Shown here: piece by piece, positions 1 through 7,023 of the stretch
Layout of the letters: every line of letters begins with the position of its first letter
Numbering within the stretch: position 1 is the stretch's first letter
Origin: an uncultured Clostridia bacterium
GTDB lineage: Bacteria > Bacillota > Clostridia > Oscillospirales > Ruminococcaceae
Length of the DNA: 11,432 bases
Direction: 5' to 3'
NCBI GenBank assembly: GCA_938014915.1
Contig: CALLQQ010000137.1
Location: 1-11,432 of the forward strand
The notes under the pieces: model-generated
The model's input: the letters and a program-made list of their open reading frames with translations, nothing else
Database searches by the model: none
Told to the model about the DNA's origin: nothing
Program-made: the position numbers and the translations under genes

Positions 1-129
1 AATACGTCGTATAGCCGCCGTTCTAGTCGGCATTTGCGAGACCTTTTCTTCTAGAGTTAGTCTTGAAAGTAAATCGTTAATTCTCTCATCTAAATCTAGT
101 TGCGGGTTCAAAAATGGGTATTTACTCAT
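1..129 (-). CDS. Glycoside hydrolase family 3 enzyme (beta-glucosidase/beta-xylosidase type), N-terminal fragment
   Basis: Only the first 43 codons are in the window; the gene continues past the left edge. The peptide opens with YPFLNP, then DERINDLLSRLTLEEKVSQM at residues 15-34 and AAIRRI at the edge. This is the usual start of GH3 beta-glucosidases and beta-xylosidases: a short 'PFLNP' lead, a helix with 'LLSRLTLEEK', and then the 'aIpRLgIp' stretch that opens the TIM barrel. These enzymes release glucose or xylose from beta-linked oligosaccharides. The ATG at 129 has an AGAGGAG ribosome site 8 nt upstream (138-144). The gene starts 51 bp after the alpha-galactosidase stop on the same strand with no terminator between, so the two are probably co-transcribed. 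The lack of a signal peptide suggests a cytoplasmic enzyme. The substrate cannot be told from this fragment. Confidence 0.85.
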   Translation of the reverse strand, partial: MSKYPFLNPQLDLDERINDLLSRLTLEEKVSQMPTRTAAIRRI

Positions 130-150
130 TTAATTAACTCCTCTGTATAT

Positions 151-181
151 TATTACTTTTTATATTACTTTATATTACTTT
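151..181. repeat. Short AT-rich direct repeat between the two glycosidase genes
   Basis: The 9-mer TATTACTTT occurs three times, at 151-159, 163-171 and 173-181, and the last copy overlaps the stop codon of the alpha-galactosidase. No dyad or U-tailed hairpin is formed, so this does not look like a terminator. It is most simply a slippage-type low-complexity spacer. Confidence 0.5.
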
Positions 182-2370
182 TACATTTTTATTAGGTGGA
201 TAATATGGCTCTGGAAATCGCCGTGTAATTTCGGTATTAGGATACCTGCATTCATCAATGTATCCCCGCCGTAAATTTGTCCCGTTTCTTCATCCCTATA
301 CTTCGCCTTAGCATCAAGTCCTTTTAACCTAATGCGGTGCTCGAATAATGACGGTACCTTTAACACTTGAATATATTCAACTAATGCCTCGGACTTATCT
401 TTAGCTACAAACATCCATGAATCGAATCTGCTATTTGCAAACGGATCGCCAATACGGTAGTAGTCCCCCGTTCTGACAAGCTTATTATACTTGTTAAACT
501 CGATAATCTGTTCCCTAATGTCATTCTTATCATCTTCCGATAGCTTAGTTACATCAAGCTCGTATCCGAATGTGCCCACCATTGCAACATGTCCTCTTGT
601 CTTGAATGGTGTTTTTCTTCCTACTATATGGTTAGGCGAATCGCTAACATGGGCACCCATTGTTGATACAGGATATACAAGTGATGTACCATGTTGAATC
701 TTTAAGCGCTCAATCGCATCGGAATCATCGGATGTCCAAATTTGTGGTGAATAATATAACATTCCAGCGTCGAATCGTCCGCCGCCACCTGCGCAAGTTT
801 CAAGAAGTATATGTGGGAAGTCGGTGATAAGCTTTTCAAGCATATCATAGACACCTAGCATATATCTATGCCATAGCTCCCTTTGCTGATCCGCCGGTAG
901 AATTTCGTTCCCCATCTCGGTGATTTGGCGGTTCATATCCCATTTAACATATTCAATGTTCGCTGATGACAGGATCTCTTTCATCTGCCCGTATACATGG
1001 TCACGCACATCCTGCCTTGACATATCAAGCACAAGTTGTGAACGTGCCGTTGTGCGCTTCCTCCCGTCGACGTGAATACACCAATCAGGATGCGCTCGAT
1101 ATAGATCGGAATCGGGTGAGACCATTTCAGGCTCAAACCATATTCCGAACTTAAGCCCTAATTTATTGACTTCTTCAACAAGGTTCTTCAGTCCGCCCTT
1201 GATTTTATTCTCATTAACTACCCAATCGCCAAGTCCTGTTGTGTCGTCGTCTCTCTTGCCGAACCAACCATCGTCCATTACAAGCATTTCAATGCCTAGG
1301 TCTGCGGATTCTCTAGCGATATCGATTAACTTCTCAGTATCAAAATTAAAGTATGTTGCTTCCCAATTATTGATTAGGATTGGTCTGCGAACATCCTTAT
1401 ATTTACCTCTAATAAGATGATTTCTATATAAATCATGGAATGTTCTCGACATCTTGCCGATTCCCTCATCGGAATATACCATTACTACTTCTGGCGCTTC
1501 GAATTCGGCTCCGGGGTCTAGCTTCCAGTCAAAATCATAAGGATTGAGCCCCATTACAAAACGTGCTTTTTCGTATTGTGTTCCCTCCGCAAGTGCTAGG
1601 AAGCTGCCCGAATAAATTAAGCTGAATCCGTATGCCTCACCAACATCTTCCGTTGCATCGGGCGTAACTAATGCTACGAATGGATTGAGCGAATGGCTCG
1701 ATGCGCCACGGATCGAATCGACACTTTGCTTACCATAGCGGAGTTTACCACGCTGAACATGCCTTTCCCTCGCCCATGTTCCCTGCAATGTAATCATATC
1801 CATATCGGCAGTATCGAAATCAATGCAAGTTGATAGTACCCTGCGGATATGAACAACGTCATCACTAGCATTCTTCAGGCGGACACTCCTCGTAATAACA
1901 TCAAGCTCATTAAATACGGTGTAAATTAATACTACTTCAAGATTAAGATGCTTATCGATGCAATTAAGCTCAAGTGTTTGGCAATCGCTATCTTTATTTG
2001 CGAATGTCGCTGGCAGTCCCGTAATTTTCGGCTTGCCGTCATAGATTTTATGTGAAGTGTATTCGATTTCACAAGCGCTCATGCCCTTTTTGTCCATCAC
2101 TTGCAGACATGGCTCACGAAAATCCGCAACTCCGCTTGTTGAATACTCAAGCGGTGCGCAATCAAAGGAATGCGGTCCCATCGCATCATGTACTGCGGGA
2201 ACGAATTTCTCGTCACCTAGCCTCAATAAATAATATAGATCCGTATCCTCAACATATTTACCATAATACATATGCAAAAGATGATTCGAATCCGTCACAT
2301 GGAATAGATACGACGTGTCCTTCGCGTCCAGCTTGAAGATTCTTTTGCCCTCATCAAACTTAATTCCCAT
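181..2370 (-). CDS. Alpha-galactosidase, glycoside hydrolase family 36
   Basis: The enzyme hydrolyses terminal alpha-1,6-galactosyl bonds in melibiose, raffinose, stachyose and galactomannan fragments. From the ATG at 2370 the protein is 729 aa, the length I recall for the Geobacillus GH36 enzymes AgaA/AgaB. An N-terminal beta-sandwich (to about residue 325) is followed by the TIM barrel and a C-terminal beta domain. Visible motifs are NNWEATYF (W336), VMDDGWFG (D366/D367), GIWFEPEM, KWDMNR with nucleophile D478, the glycine-rich CAGGGGRFD near 526-534, and WTSDDSDA with acid/base D548. The key residues fall on the numbers known for AgaA/AgaB, which supports the chosen start. A TTG at 2394 also opens the frame, but the ribosome site AAGGGAG lies inside that extension and serves the ATG. 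No signal peptide is seen, so it is probably cytoplasmic. It heads the operon with the GH3 gene. Confidence 0.95.
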   Translation of the reverse strand: MGIKFDEGKRIFKLDAKDTSYLFHVTDSNHLLHMYYGKYVEDTDLYYLLRLGDEKFVPAVHDAMGPHSFDCAPLEYSTSGVADFREPCLQVMDKKGMSACEIEYTSHKIYDGKPKITGLPATFANKDSDCQTLELNCIDKHLNLEVVLIYTVFNELDVITRSVRLKNASDDVVHIRRVLSTCIDFDTADMDMITLQGTWARERHVQRGKLRYGKQSVDSIRGASSHSLNPFVALVTPDATEDVGEAYGFSLIYSGSFLALAEGTQYEKARFVMGLNPYDFDWKLDPGAEFEAPEVVMVYSDEGIGKMSRTFHDLYRNHLIRGKYKDVRRPILINNWEATYFNFDTEKLIDIARESADLGIEMLVMDDGWFGKRDDDTTGLGDWVVNENKIKGGLKNLVEEVNKLGLKFGIWFEPEMVSPDSDLYRAHPDWCIHVDGRKRTTARSQLVLDMSRQDVRDHVYGQMKEILSSANIEYVKWDMNRQITEMGNEILPADQQRELWHRYMLGVYDMLEKLITDFPHILLETCAGGGGRFDAGMLYYSPQIWTSDDSDAIERLKIQHGTSLVYPVSTMGAHVSDSPNHIVGRKTPFKTRGHVAMVGTFGYELDVTKLSEDDKNDIREQIIEFNKYNKLVRTGDYYRIGDPFANSRFDSWMFVAKDKSEALVEYIQVLKVPSLFEHRIRLKGLDAKAKYRDEETGQIYGGDTLMNAGILIPKLHGDFQSHIIHLIKM

Positions 2371-2378
2371 AACATCTG

Positions 2379-2385
2379 CTCCCTT
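2379..2385 (-). promoter_or_regulatory. Ribosome binding site deciding the alpha-galactosidase start
   Basis: On the minus strand AAGGGAG lies 8 nt before the ATG at 2370. It falls inside the reading frame opened by the TTG at 2394, so the TTG-initiated form with 8 extra residues is unlikely. Confidence 0.75.
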
Positions 2386-2410
2386 CAATTTCAATATTGT
2401 TCACTTTGAT

Positions 2411-2426
2411 ACTTTTACTTAAAAGT
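2411..2426. repeat. Small palindrome in the alpha-galactosidase leader
   Basis: ACTTTT-actt-AAAAGT is a perfect 6-4-6 inverted repeat. It lies between the predicted transcription start (near 2453) and the ribosome site (2379-2385), so it could be an operator or a weak leader hairpin. The sequence is AT-rich, so chance is a real alternative. Confidence 0.3.
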
Positions 2427-2459
2427 TAGCTAAAACTACTCTTTTAACTTACAACTCAT

Positions 2460-2486
2460 ATTATATGAAAACTACAAATAAGTCAA
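2460..2486 (-). promoter_or_regulatory. Predicted sigma-A promoter of the alpha-galactosidase/GH3 operon
   Basis: Read on the minus strand, TTGACT (2486-2481) is followed 15 bp later by TATAAT (2465-2460), or 17 bp later by TAATAT. The predicted start near 2453 leaves a leader of about 80 nt. A palindrome (2489-2506) sits directly upstream of the -35 box, where an activator would be expected to bind. Confidence 0.6.
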
Positions 2487-2488
2487 GG

Positions 2489-2506
2489 CAAAATGTGCAA
2501 ATTTTG
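2489..2506. promoter_or_regulatory. Palindrome just upstream of the alpha-galactosidase -35 box (possible regulator site)
   Basis: CAAAAT and ATTTTG form 6-bp perfect arms around a 6-bp centre, ending 2 bp from the -35 hexamer. Position and symmetry fit a dimeric sugar-responsive regulator. No regulator gene lies in the window and no family consensus is recognised. Confidence 0.35.
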
Positions 2507-2607
2507 GCGCTTGTTATGAGTAATCTCTTAAATTTTCTCATAGCTCGCCGTATATGAAATTCCTCTTAATGCAATTATACTATAATTTTTTTATGAATTC
2601 TCATAAT

Positions 2608-2636
2608 ATACTGTTACATAACAACAGTATTCTGTT
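2608..2636. promoter_or_regulatory. Overlapping inverted repeats upstream of the alpha-galactosidase operon
   Basis: ATACTGTT (2608-2615) and AACAGTAT (2623-2630) form a perfect 8-bp dyad with a 7-bp spacer. The second arm also pairs with CTGTT (2632-2636), giving AACAG-tatt-CTGTT. The motif therefore occurs three times in alternating orientation. It lies between the pyrG terminator and the alpha-galactosidase promoter, about 120 bp upstream of the -35 box. Apart from this, the non-coding stretch 2507-2704 shows nothing I can name. Confidence 0.4.
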
Positions 2637-2704
2637 ATCGGGAACATTATCTCCCCTTAAATTCCCTGTAATTTCATCGCAGAATTCATTTTTACTTAAC
2701 TAAA

Positions 2705-2739
2705 CGAATTCCCCCACTAAAATTCAGTGAGGGAATTCG
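2705..2739 (-). terminator. Hairpin terminator of pyrG
   Basis: Two bases after the pyrG stop codon there is a 14-bp stem (2705-2718 with 2726-2739, one G-U pair in the RNA) and a 7-nt loop. The trailing U-run on the minus strand is short and broken (TTTAGTT), so termination may be partial and some readthrough toward the alpha-galactosidase is possible. Confidence 0.7.
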
Positions 2740-2741
2740 CA

Positions 2742-4349
2742 TTATGCATTATATCTTTTATCAATTGCCGCTCTTACAAAATCGGCAAAAAGCGGATGCG
2801 GCCTGTTCGGTCTTGATTTAAATTCTGGGTGGAATTGCACTCCGATGAACCACGGATGTTCTCTTAACTCCACTACTTCTACAAGTGTCGCATCGGGCGA
2901 TGTTCCCGATACTTCCAGTCCCGCCGCTATTAAATCATCTCTATAATCATTGTTCAATTCATATCTATGTCTGTGCCTTTCATGAATGAGGGAATCCCCA
3001 TATATTCCACGCACACGTGAGCCCTCGGCTAATTCGCAAGGGTGGAGCCCAAGCCTCATGGAATTGAATCCGTCCTCGGTCAATTCCCTCCCCGGCATAA
3101 TATCGATAACGGGGTGATCCGTCTGAGCAAATTCGATTGAATTTGCATCTTTTAGCCCAAGAACATTCCTCGCAATATCAATTACCGCAACCTGCATTCC
3201 TAGACAAATGCCGAAATAGGGAACATTATTCTCCCGTGCATATCTTGCCGCGACAATTTTACCCTCGATGCCCCTATCGCCAAATCCTCCCGGTACGACG
3301 ATGCCGTCACAATCGGCTAGATGTTCTGCTGCATTGTCCTCGTTGACGCACTCGGAATCTATCCACTTAACTTCAACATCGCCGCCATGGGCAATTCCAC
3401 CATGCCTTAATGCCTCAGCAGCAGAAAGATAAGCATCGGGAAGGGCAACATATTTACCCACAAGCCCTATTGTAACTTTCTTCGTTGCGTTGCGCTGCCT
3501 ATTGCATAGTGCTATCCATTCGGTTAAATCAGGTTCACGATTTTCAAGCTTTAGATGGCGACAAGCAGCAGCGGCAAGTCCCTCCTCCTCAAGCATTAAA
3601 GGAACATCGTATAGTGATGGCGCAGTAAGATTCTGAATTACGTCGTCCTCACGCACATTGCAAAATAGTGCAATTTTAGACGTCATACTCTCTGGCAAAT
3701 CCAGTGAGCTGCGGCATACGATAATATTCGGCTGTATACCAAGTGAGAGAAGTTCCTTTACCGAATGTTGGGTCGGCTTCGACTTCAGTTCATTTGAGCC
3801 GGTGATGAATGGTATTAATGTGACATGGATATATAGAGTATTGTCCCTGCCCATCTCGGTCGACACTTGACGAATAGCCTCTAAAAAAGGCGTACTTTCA
3901 ATATCGCCGACTGTTCCGCCAATTTCCGTTATGACGACATCAGTATGTTCCTTGTCGCCGACACGATATATTCTCTCTTTAATCTCATTAGTAATATGCG
4001 GTATAACCTGCACCGTTCCGCCGTCATACTCGCCATTTCTCTCTTTATTCAATACTGTCCAGTATATTCTGCCCGTTGTAATATTTGAATCTATTGATAG
4101 GTTTTCATCGATAAATCTCTCATAATGCCCTATATCAAGGTCTGTTTCCGCTCCATCATCGGTGACAAAAACCTCCCCATGTTGATATGGGCTCATCGTT
4201 CCGGGGTCCACATTAATATAAGGGTCGAATTTTTGTATTGTTACCCTATAACCTCTATCTTTTAAGAGTCGTCCAAGTGATGCGGCTGTTATCCCTTTTC
4301 CGAGCCCCGATACAACTCCCCCCGTGACGAAAATATACTTGACAGACAT
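2742..4349 (-). CDS. pyrG: CTP synthase (glutamine-hydrolysing)
   Basis: The enzyme makes CTP from UTP with ATP and glutamine, the last step of pyrimidine nucleotide synthesis, in the cytoplasm. The 535-aa protein has the family's full length and order. The N-terminal synthase domain opens with KYIFVTGGVVSGLGKGI (P-loop, residues 4-20), followed by QKFDPYINVDPGTMSPYQHG (39-58) and GAETDLDIGHYERF. The C-terminal class I glutamine amidotransferase domain carries GGFGDRG (354-360), the nucleophile C382 in YFGICLGMQ, and H507/E509 in QFHPEF. All catalytic positions are intact. The ATG at 4349 follows AAAGGA. The gene has its own promoter and a hairpin terminator directly after the stop. Its leader of about 125 nt does not begin with the GGGC run used for CTP-responsive attenuation of Bacillus pyrG, so that mechanism is not supported here. 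Confidence 0.98.
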   Translation of the reverse strand: MSVKYIFVTGGVVSGLGKGITAASLGRLLKDRGYRVTIQKFDPYINVDPGTMSPYQHGEVFVTDDGAETDLDIGHYERFIDENLSIDSNITTGRIYWTVLNKERNGEYDGGTVQVIPHITNEIKERIYRVGDKEHTDVVITEIGGTVGDIESTPFLEAIRQVSTEMGRDNTLYIHVTLIPFITGSNELKSKPTQHSVKELLSLGIQPNIIVCRSSLDLPESMTSKIALFCNVREDDVIQNLTAPSLYDVPLMLEEEGLAAAACRHLKLENREPDLTEWIALCNRQRNATKKVTIGLVGKYVALPDAYLSAAEALRHGGIAHGGDVEVKWIDSECVNEDNAAEHLADCDGIVVPGGFGDRGIEGKIVAARYARENNVPYFGICLGMQVAVIDIARNVLGLKDANSIEFAQTDHPVIDIMPGRELTEDGFNSMRLGLHPCELAEGSRVRGIYGDSLIHERHRHRYELNNDYRDDLIAAGLEVSGTSPDATLVEVVELREHPWFIGVQFHPEFKSRPNRPHPLFADFVRAAIDKRYNA

Positions 4350-4481
4350 CGTTTAAACAATCCTTTCGGTATAATTAATCGCTTAATAGCCAATGTGCCA
4401 ATCTTTAAAATTCACTCTTTTACATAAAAAAAGTGCATCTCAATATTCGACACACGCATGCTAAAAAACACAACATAATTC

Positions 4482-4510
4482 ATTGTACTATTTTTAATCG
4501 AAAAAAGCAA
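4482..4510 (-). promoter_or_regulatory. Predicted sigma-A promoter of pyrG
   Basis: On the minus strand TTGCTT (4510-4505), a 17-bp spacer and TACAAT (4487-4482) give a reasonable promoter, with a start near 4475. It lies between the kinase gene stop and pyrG, so pyrG need not depend on readthrough. Confidence 0.55.
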
Positions 4511-4577
4511 GGTTCAAACAGCATAAAAATAAATTAAATTATGCAAATCCAGCTTTTATTACATAGTATTTTCTTCT

Positions 4578-5666
4578 TTACGGGCAGAAATTTAAGTCGC
4601 ACACATCTGATAGTGCTAGATATATCGGCGAATAGCGATTCGTAACATATTCTGCCGTCTTTGACTCAAGGTATAACGCACTGCTATCACCCGTCCTAAC
4701 TGGGAAAGTCATCGTGACGCTTGTCCCCTCGTTAAGTTTCGACGATAAAATGATATTCCCACCGGAATGTTCGGTGAAATTCTTTGCAATGAACAATCCC
4801 AGCCCCAAATTATCGCTAATCACCTTTTCCTGAGATACGGAGAAGAATGGCATGAATACTTTCTCAAGTATATCGTTGTCTATCCCGTAACCATTATCGG
4901 TTACTGTAATGGAGATCGCATCTTTTATCCGCCTAACGCTAATTTGAACAACAGCATTCTTTGCGCTATAAGCAAGTGAATTCGATATAACGTTCATAAG
5001 TGCTACAACGAATCTTTCATCATCAATTGATGTTATCGTGTCCTCGTCCGTCGATTCAAATACGATTTTCTTGCTTGTTCCACGAATTAATGTATTGCAC
5101 GTATTTGCAATATCTTCGGTTAACTTCGCTATATCAACAAGCTTCGGATTCAAATTGCCCTTGCTGAATTTTGTAATCTCCGATATATTCATAAGTTGCT
5201 TTAACATAAGGTAGCAATTCCCTATTTGCGAATTGAGCTTCGAAATTTCTTCATACATCTCGGTTTTTTCGCATGATGCATATAGTGACGATGCTAGATT
5301 TATCACACCGAAAATCTGCTGACGGAATACCGACGAAGTCTTTGTAAGTCCACGTGATACCAATGGGTAGTATTCTTCTAAGAAGTCTTTAAATAAAAGT
5401 GCCTCGCATAAATAGAACGATTCCCCTTCATTCGTTTTATGTGGGAATGTCTTTATCGTCATGACCTCCCCACCTAGAATTAGGGTTAATGTATCCCCCG
5501 CCGCATTCAATTCCTCGGTAGTTGTTATTTCGTCCAAGCTATCAGGGAAAAAGCCCTCTTCCTTCGCATATTTGCTCCACAGGATTTTTCTGTTTTTATC
5601 ATATAAGGATACATTCGCACGACTTTTATTATAAAAGCTCTCTAAGAAAGCTATTATATCCTCCAT
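4578..5666 (-). CDS. Histidine-kinase-like ATPase lacking the phospho-accepting histidine
   Basis: The 362-aa protein has no transmembrane segment. Residues 1-100 are a small PAS-like input region (NVSLYDKNRKILW at 18-30), and residues 110-170 form a helical dimerisation-like region. The ATP-binding HATPase_c domain (about 215-325) is intact: N-box with N225 and N229, DNGYGI (257-262), FMPFFS (271-276) and GLGLFI (288-293). In the dimerisation helix, where a histidine would start the H-box, the sequence reads RQQIFGVINL (115-124). The only histidines in the whole protein are H76 and H300, neither in that helix. A tail of about 35 aa with NRYSPIYLALSDV follows the ATPase domain. The ATG is preceded by GGAGG at 6 nt. 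No response regulator is adjacent. The protein may bind ATP and signal without autophosphorylation, or its phosphorylation site may be unconventional. The ATPase domain call is firm; the role is unknown. Confidence 0.8.
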   Translation of the reverse strand: MEDIIAFLESFYNKSRANVSLYDKNRKILWSKYAKEEGFFPDSLDEITTTEELNAAGDTLTLILGGEVMTIKTFPHKTNEGESFYLCEALLFKDFLEEYYPLVSRGLTKTSSVFRQQIFGVINLASSLYASCEKTEMYEEISKLNSQIGNCYLMLKQLMNISEITKFSKGNLNPKLVDIAKLTEDIANTCNTLIRGTSKKIVFESTDEDTITSIDDERFVVALMNVISNSLAYSAKNAVVQISVRRIKDAISITVTDNGYGIDNDILEKVFMPFFSVSQEKVISDNLGLGLFIAKNFTEHSGGNIILSSKLNEGTSVTMTFPVRTGDSSALYLESKTAEYVTNRYSPIYLALSDVCDLNFCP

Positions 5667-5711
5667 GTTCTACCTCCATACAACTGAAATTCTAGCATTA
5701 AATCTAAAGCT

Positions 5712-5740
5712 ATTATAACCTTTTCTTATATAAATGTAAA
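5712..5740 (-). promoter_or_regulatory. Predicted sigma-A promoter of the kinase-like gene
   Basis: Minus-strand TTTACA (5740-5735), a 17-bp spacer and a perfect TATAAT (5717-5712) predict a start near 5705 and a leader of about 40 nt ending in the GGAGG site. Confidence 0.75.
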
Positions 5741-5782
5741 TAAAAAATAGTGTTCCTTGACTAAAAACGGCATTACTCTAAC

Positions 5783-5796
5783 TTTAAACGTTTCCA
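5783..5796. promoter_or_regulatory. Possible cre-like (CcpA/LacI-family) site
   Basis: TTTAAACGTTTCCA matches the catabolite-response consensus TGWAANCGNTNWCA at all but two positions and contains the central palindrome AAACGTTT. It lies about 40 bp upstream of the kinase gene -35 box and about 130 bp upstream of the gap promoter. A two-mismatch match in AT-rich DNA is only suggestive. Confidence 0.3.
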
Positions 5797-5902
5797 ACGG
5801 CTCTGCATTGTGCATGTTAAACAATTTCTGTTATTCTTTTTAGTGTTAATAGCCTAATTTTTGTCGAATTCTCTGATACGATTTACGCATAGATAAAAAC
5901 AA

Positions 5903-5932
5903 TCGATAAAAATTTATCAAACTACTTGATAA
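5903..5932. promoter_or_regulatory. Stacked dyads over the gap promoter (candidate operator, Rex-like layout)
   Basis: TCGATAA-aaat-TTATCAA (5903-5920) is an 18-bp dyad with one mismatch. TTATCAA-actac-TTGATAA (5914-5932) is a perfect 7-5-7 dyad sharing the middle half-site and covering the -35 box. A further GATAAAAA lies at 5892-5899, 13 bp from the next copy. The 7-4-7 layout resembles clostridial Rex sites (TTGTTAA-N4-TTAACAA), though the bases differ at one position per arm. The regulator is an inference. Confidence 0.5.
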
Positions 5933-5954
5933 TTCTTCTAGAATGTTATAAAAT
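5926..5954 (+). promoter_or_regulatory. Predicted sigma-A promoter of gap
   Basis: TTGATA (5926-5931), a 17-bp spacer and TAAAAT (5949-5954) predict a start near 5961 and a short leader containing AGGAGG at 5972-5977. The -35 box is the right half of a perfect inverted repeat, so a bound repressor would block polymerase. Confidence 0.7.
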
Positions 5955-5987
5955 AGAGTTAGAATAAAAATAGGAGGTCTATGCATA

Positions 5988-7007
5988 ATGGCAATTAAAA
6001 TTGGTATTAACGGATTCGGCAGAATTGGAAGACTTGTTTTCCGTGCTGCTATGAATCAACCAGAAGTATTCGAAGTTGTGGGGATTAACGACCCATTCAT
6101 TGATCTTGATTACATGGTTTATATGACCAAGTACGATACCGTACATGGCAGATTCGATGGAACTGTTGAAGCAATTGACGGTAAGCTTGTTGTTAACGGC
6201 AAGCAAGTCAATGTATTCGGCGAAATGAAGCCTGAGGATATTCCTTGGGGTGACGCTGGCGCAGATTATATCGTTGAATCAACCGGTGTTTTCACAACAA
6301 CTGAGAAATGCGGCGCTCACCTTAAAGCTGGCGCTAAGAAAGTTGTTATCTCTGCTCCTGCAAAGGATGCTGAAACTCCAACTTTCGTATGCGGTGTAAA
6401 CCACAAGAATTACAAGAAAGATATGGACGTTGTTTCAAATGCTTCTTGTACAACTAACTGTCTAGCACCATTAACAAAGGTAATTAGCGATAACTTCGGC
6501 ATTGCTGAAGGACTAATGACGACAGTTCATGCTACAACTGCAACACAAAAGACTGTTGACGGTCCTTCAATGAAGGATTGGCGTGGTGGACGTGCTGCCG
6601 CTGGCAACATTATCCCATCATCAACCGGTGCTGCTAAGGCATGCGCACTTGTTCTACCTGAAGTTAAAGGCAAGCTAACAGGAATGGCATTTAGAGTACC
6701 AACTCTTAACGTTTCTGTTGTCGACCTAACTGTAAAGTTAGAGAAGCCTGCAACTTATGAAGAAATTTGTGCTAAGATTAAGGAAGCTAGTGAGGGCGAA
6801 ATGGCTGGAATCCTCGGCTATACAGAAGATGCCGTTGTTTCAAGTGATTTCTACACAGATCCTAGAACATCAATCTTTGATGCTAATGCTGGTATCGCTC
6901 TTAACGACACATTCTTCAAGCTTGTTGCATGGTATGATAATGAGTGGGGTTATTCAAACAAAATCCTCGATCTTATCTCCCATATGAACAGTGTTGATAA
7001 CGCATAA
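5988..7007 (+). CDS. gap: NAD-type glyceraldehyde-3-phosphate dehydrogenase
   Basis: This glycolytic enzyme oxidises glyceraldehyde-3-phosphate to 1,3-bisphosphoglycerate with NAD+ and phosphate in the cytoplasm. The 339-aa protein shows the Rossmann motif INGFGRIGR (7-15), GIND with D35 as expected for NAD preference, SNASCTTNCLAP with catalytic C154, H181 in TTVHATTATQKTVDGP, and the C-terminal WYDNEWGYSNKILDLI. The wording of several stretches (DYMVYMTKYDTVHGRFDGTV, KLTGMAFRVP, GILGYTED) is closer to E. coli GapA and eukaryotic GapC than to the Bacillus GapA type. The ATG follows AGGAGG by 10 nt. Proline is coded only by CCA or CCT (13 of 13), whereas nearby genes use CCC and CCG freely, fitting strong expression or a separate history. 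The gene is monocistronic, with a dyad-covered promoter and a strong terminator. No pgk or tpi follows. Confidence 0.98.
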   Translation: MAIKIGINGFGRIGRLVFRAAMNQPEVFEVVGINDPFIDLDYMVYMTKYDTVHGRFDGTVEAIDGKLVVNGKQVNVFGEMKPEDIPWGDAGADYIVESTGVFTTTEKCGAHLKAGAKKVVISAPAKDAETPTFVCGVNHKNYKKDMDVVSNASCTTNCLAPLTKVISDNFGIAEGLMTTVHATTATQKTVDGPSMKDWRGGRAAAGNIIPSSTGAAKACALVLPEVKGKLTGMAFRVPTLNVSVVDLTVKLEKPATYEEICAKIKEASEGEMAGILGYTEDAVVSSDFYTDPRTSIFDANAGIALNDTFFKLVAWYDNEWGYSNKILDLISHMNSVDNA

Positions 7008-7023
7008 GCATTAATCTTGCTTT

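Noticed and set aside
2591..2658. A short minus-strand frame (18 codons) starting at the ATG at 2647 with AAGGGGAG upstream, as a leader peptide for the alpha-galactosidase operon
   Set aside because: The ribosome site is only 3 nt from the ATG, the peptide has no recognisable composition, and it lies upstream of the predicted promoter.
4350..4475. Bacillus-type CTP-responsive attenuator in the pyrG leader
   Set aside because: The predicted transcript does not start with GGGC and no G/C-rich terminator hairpin lies in the leader.
4521..4544. GCATAA/TTATGC hairpin after the kinase-like gene as a terminator
   Set aside because: The 6-bp AT-rich stem with a 12-nt loop and no immediate U-run is too weak to call.
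5806..5814. CATTGTGCA shared between the kinase/gap spacer and the right edge (11410-11418)
   Set aside because: A single 9-mer match in 11 kb of AT-rich DNA is plausible by chance, and the surrounding symmetry differs between the two places.
5988..6206. Minus-strand open frame over the start of gap
   Set aside because: It is antisense to a fully supported gap gene and has no recognisable domain.
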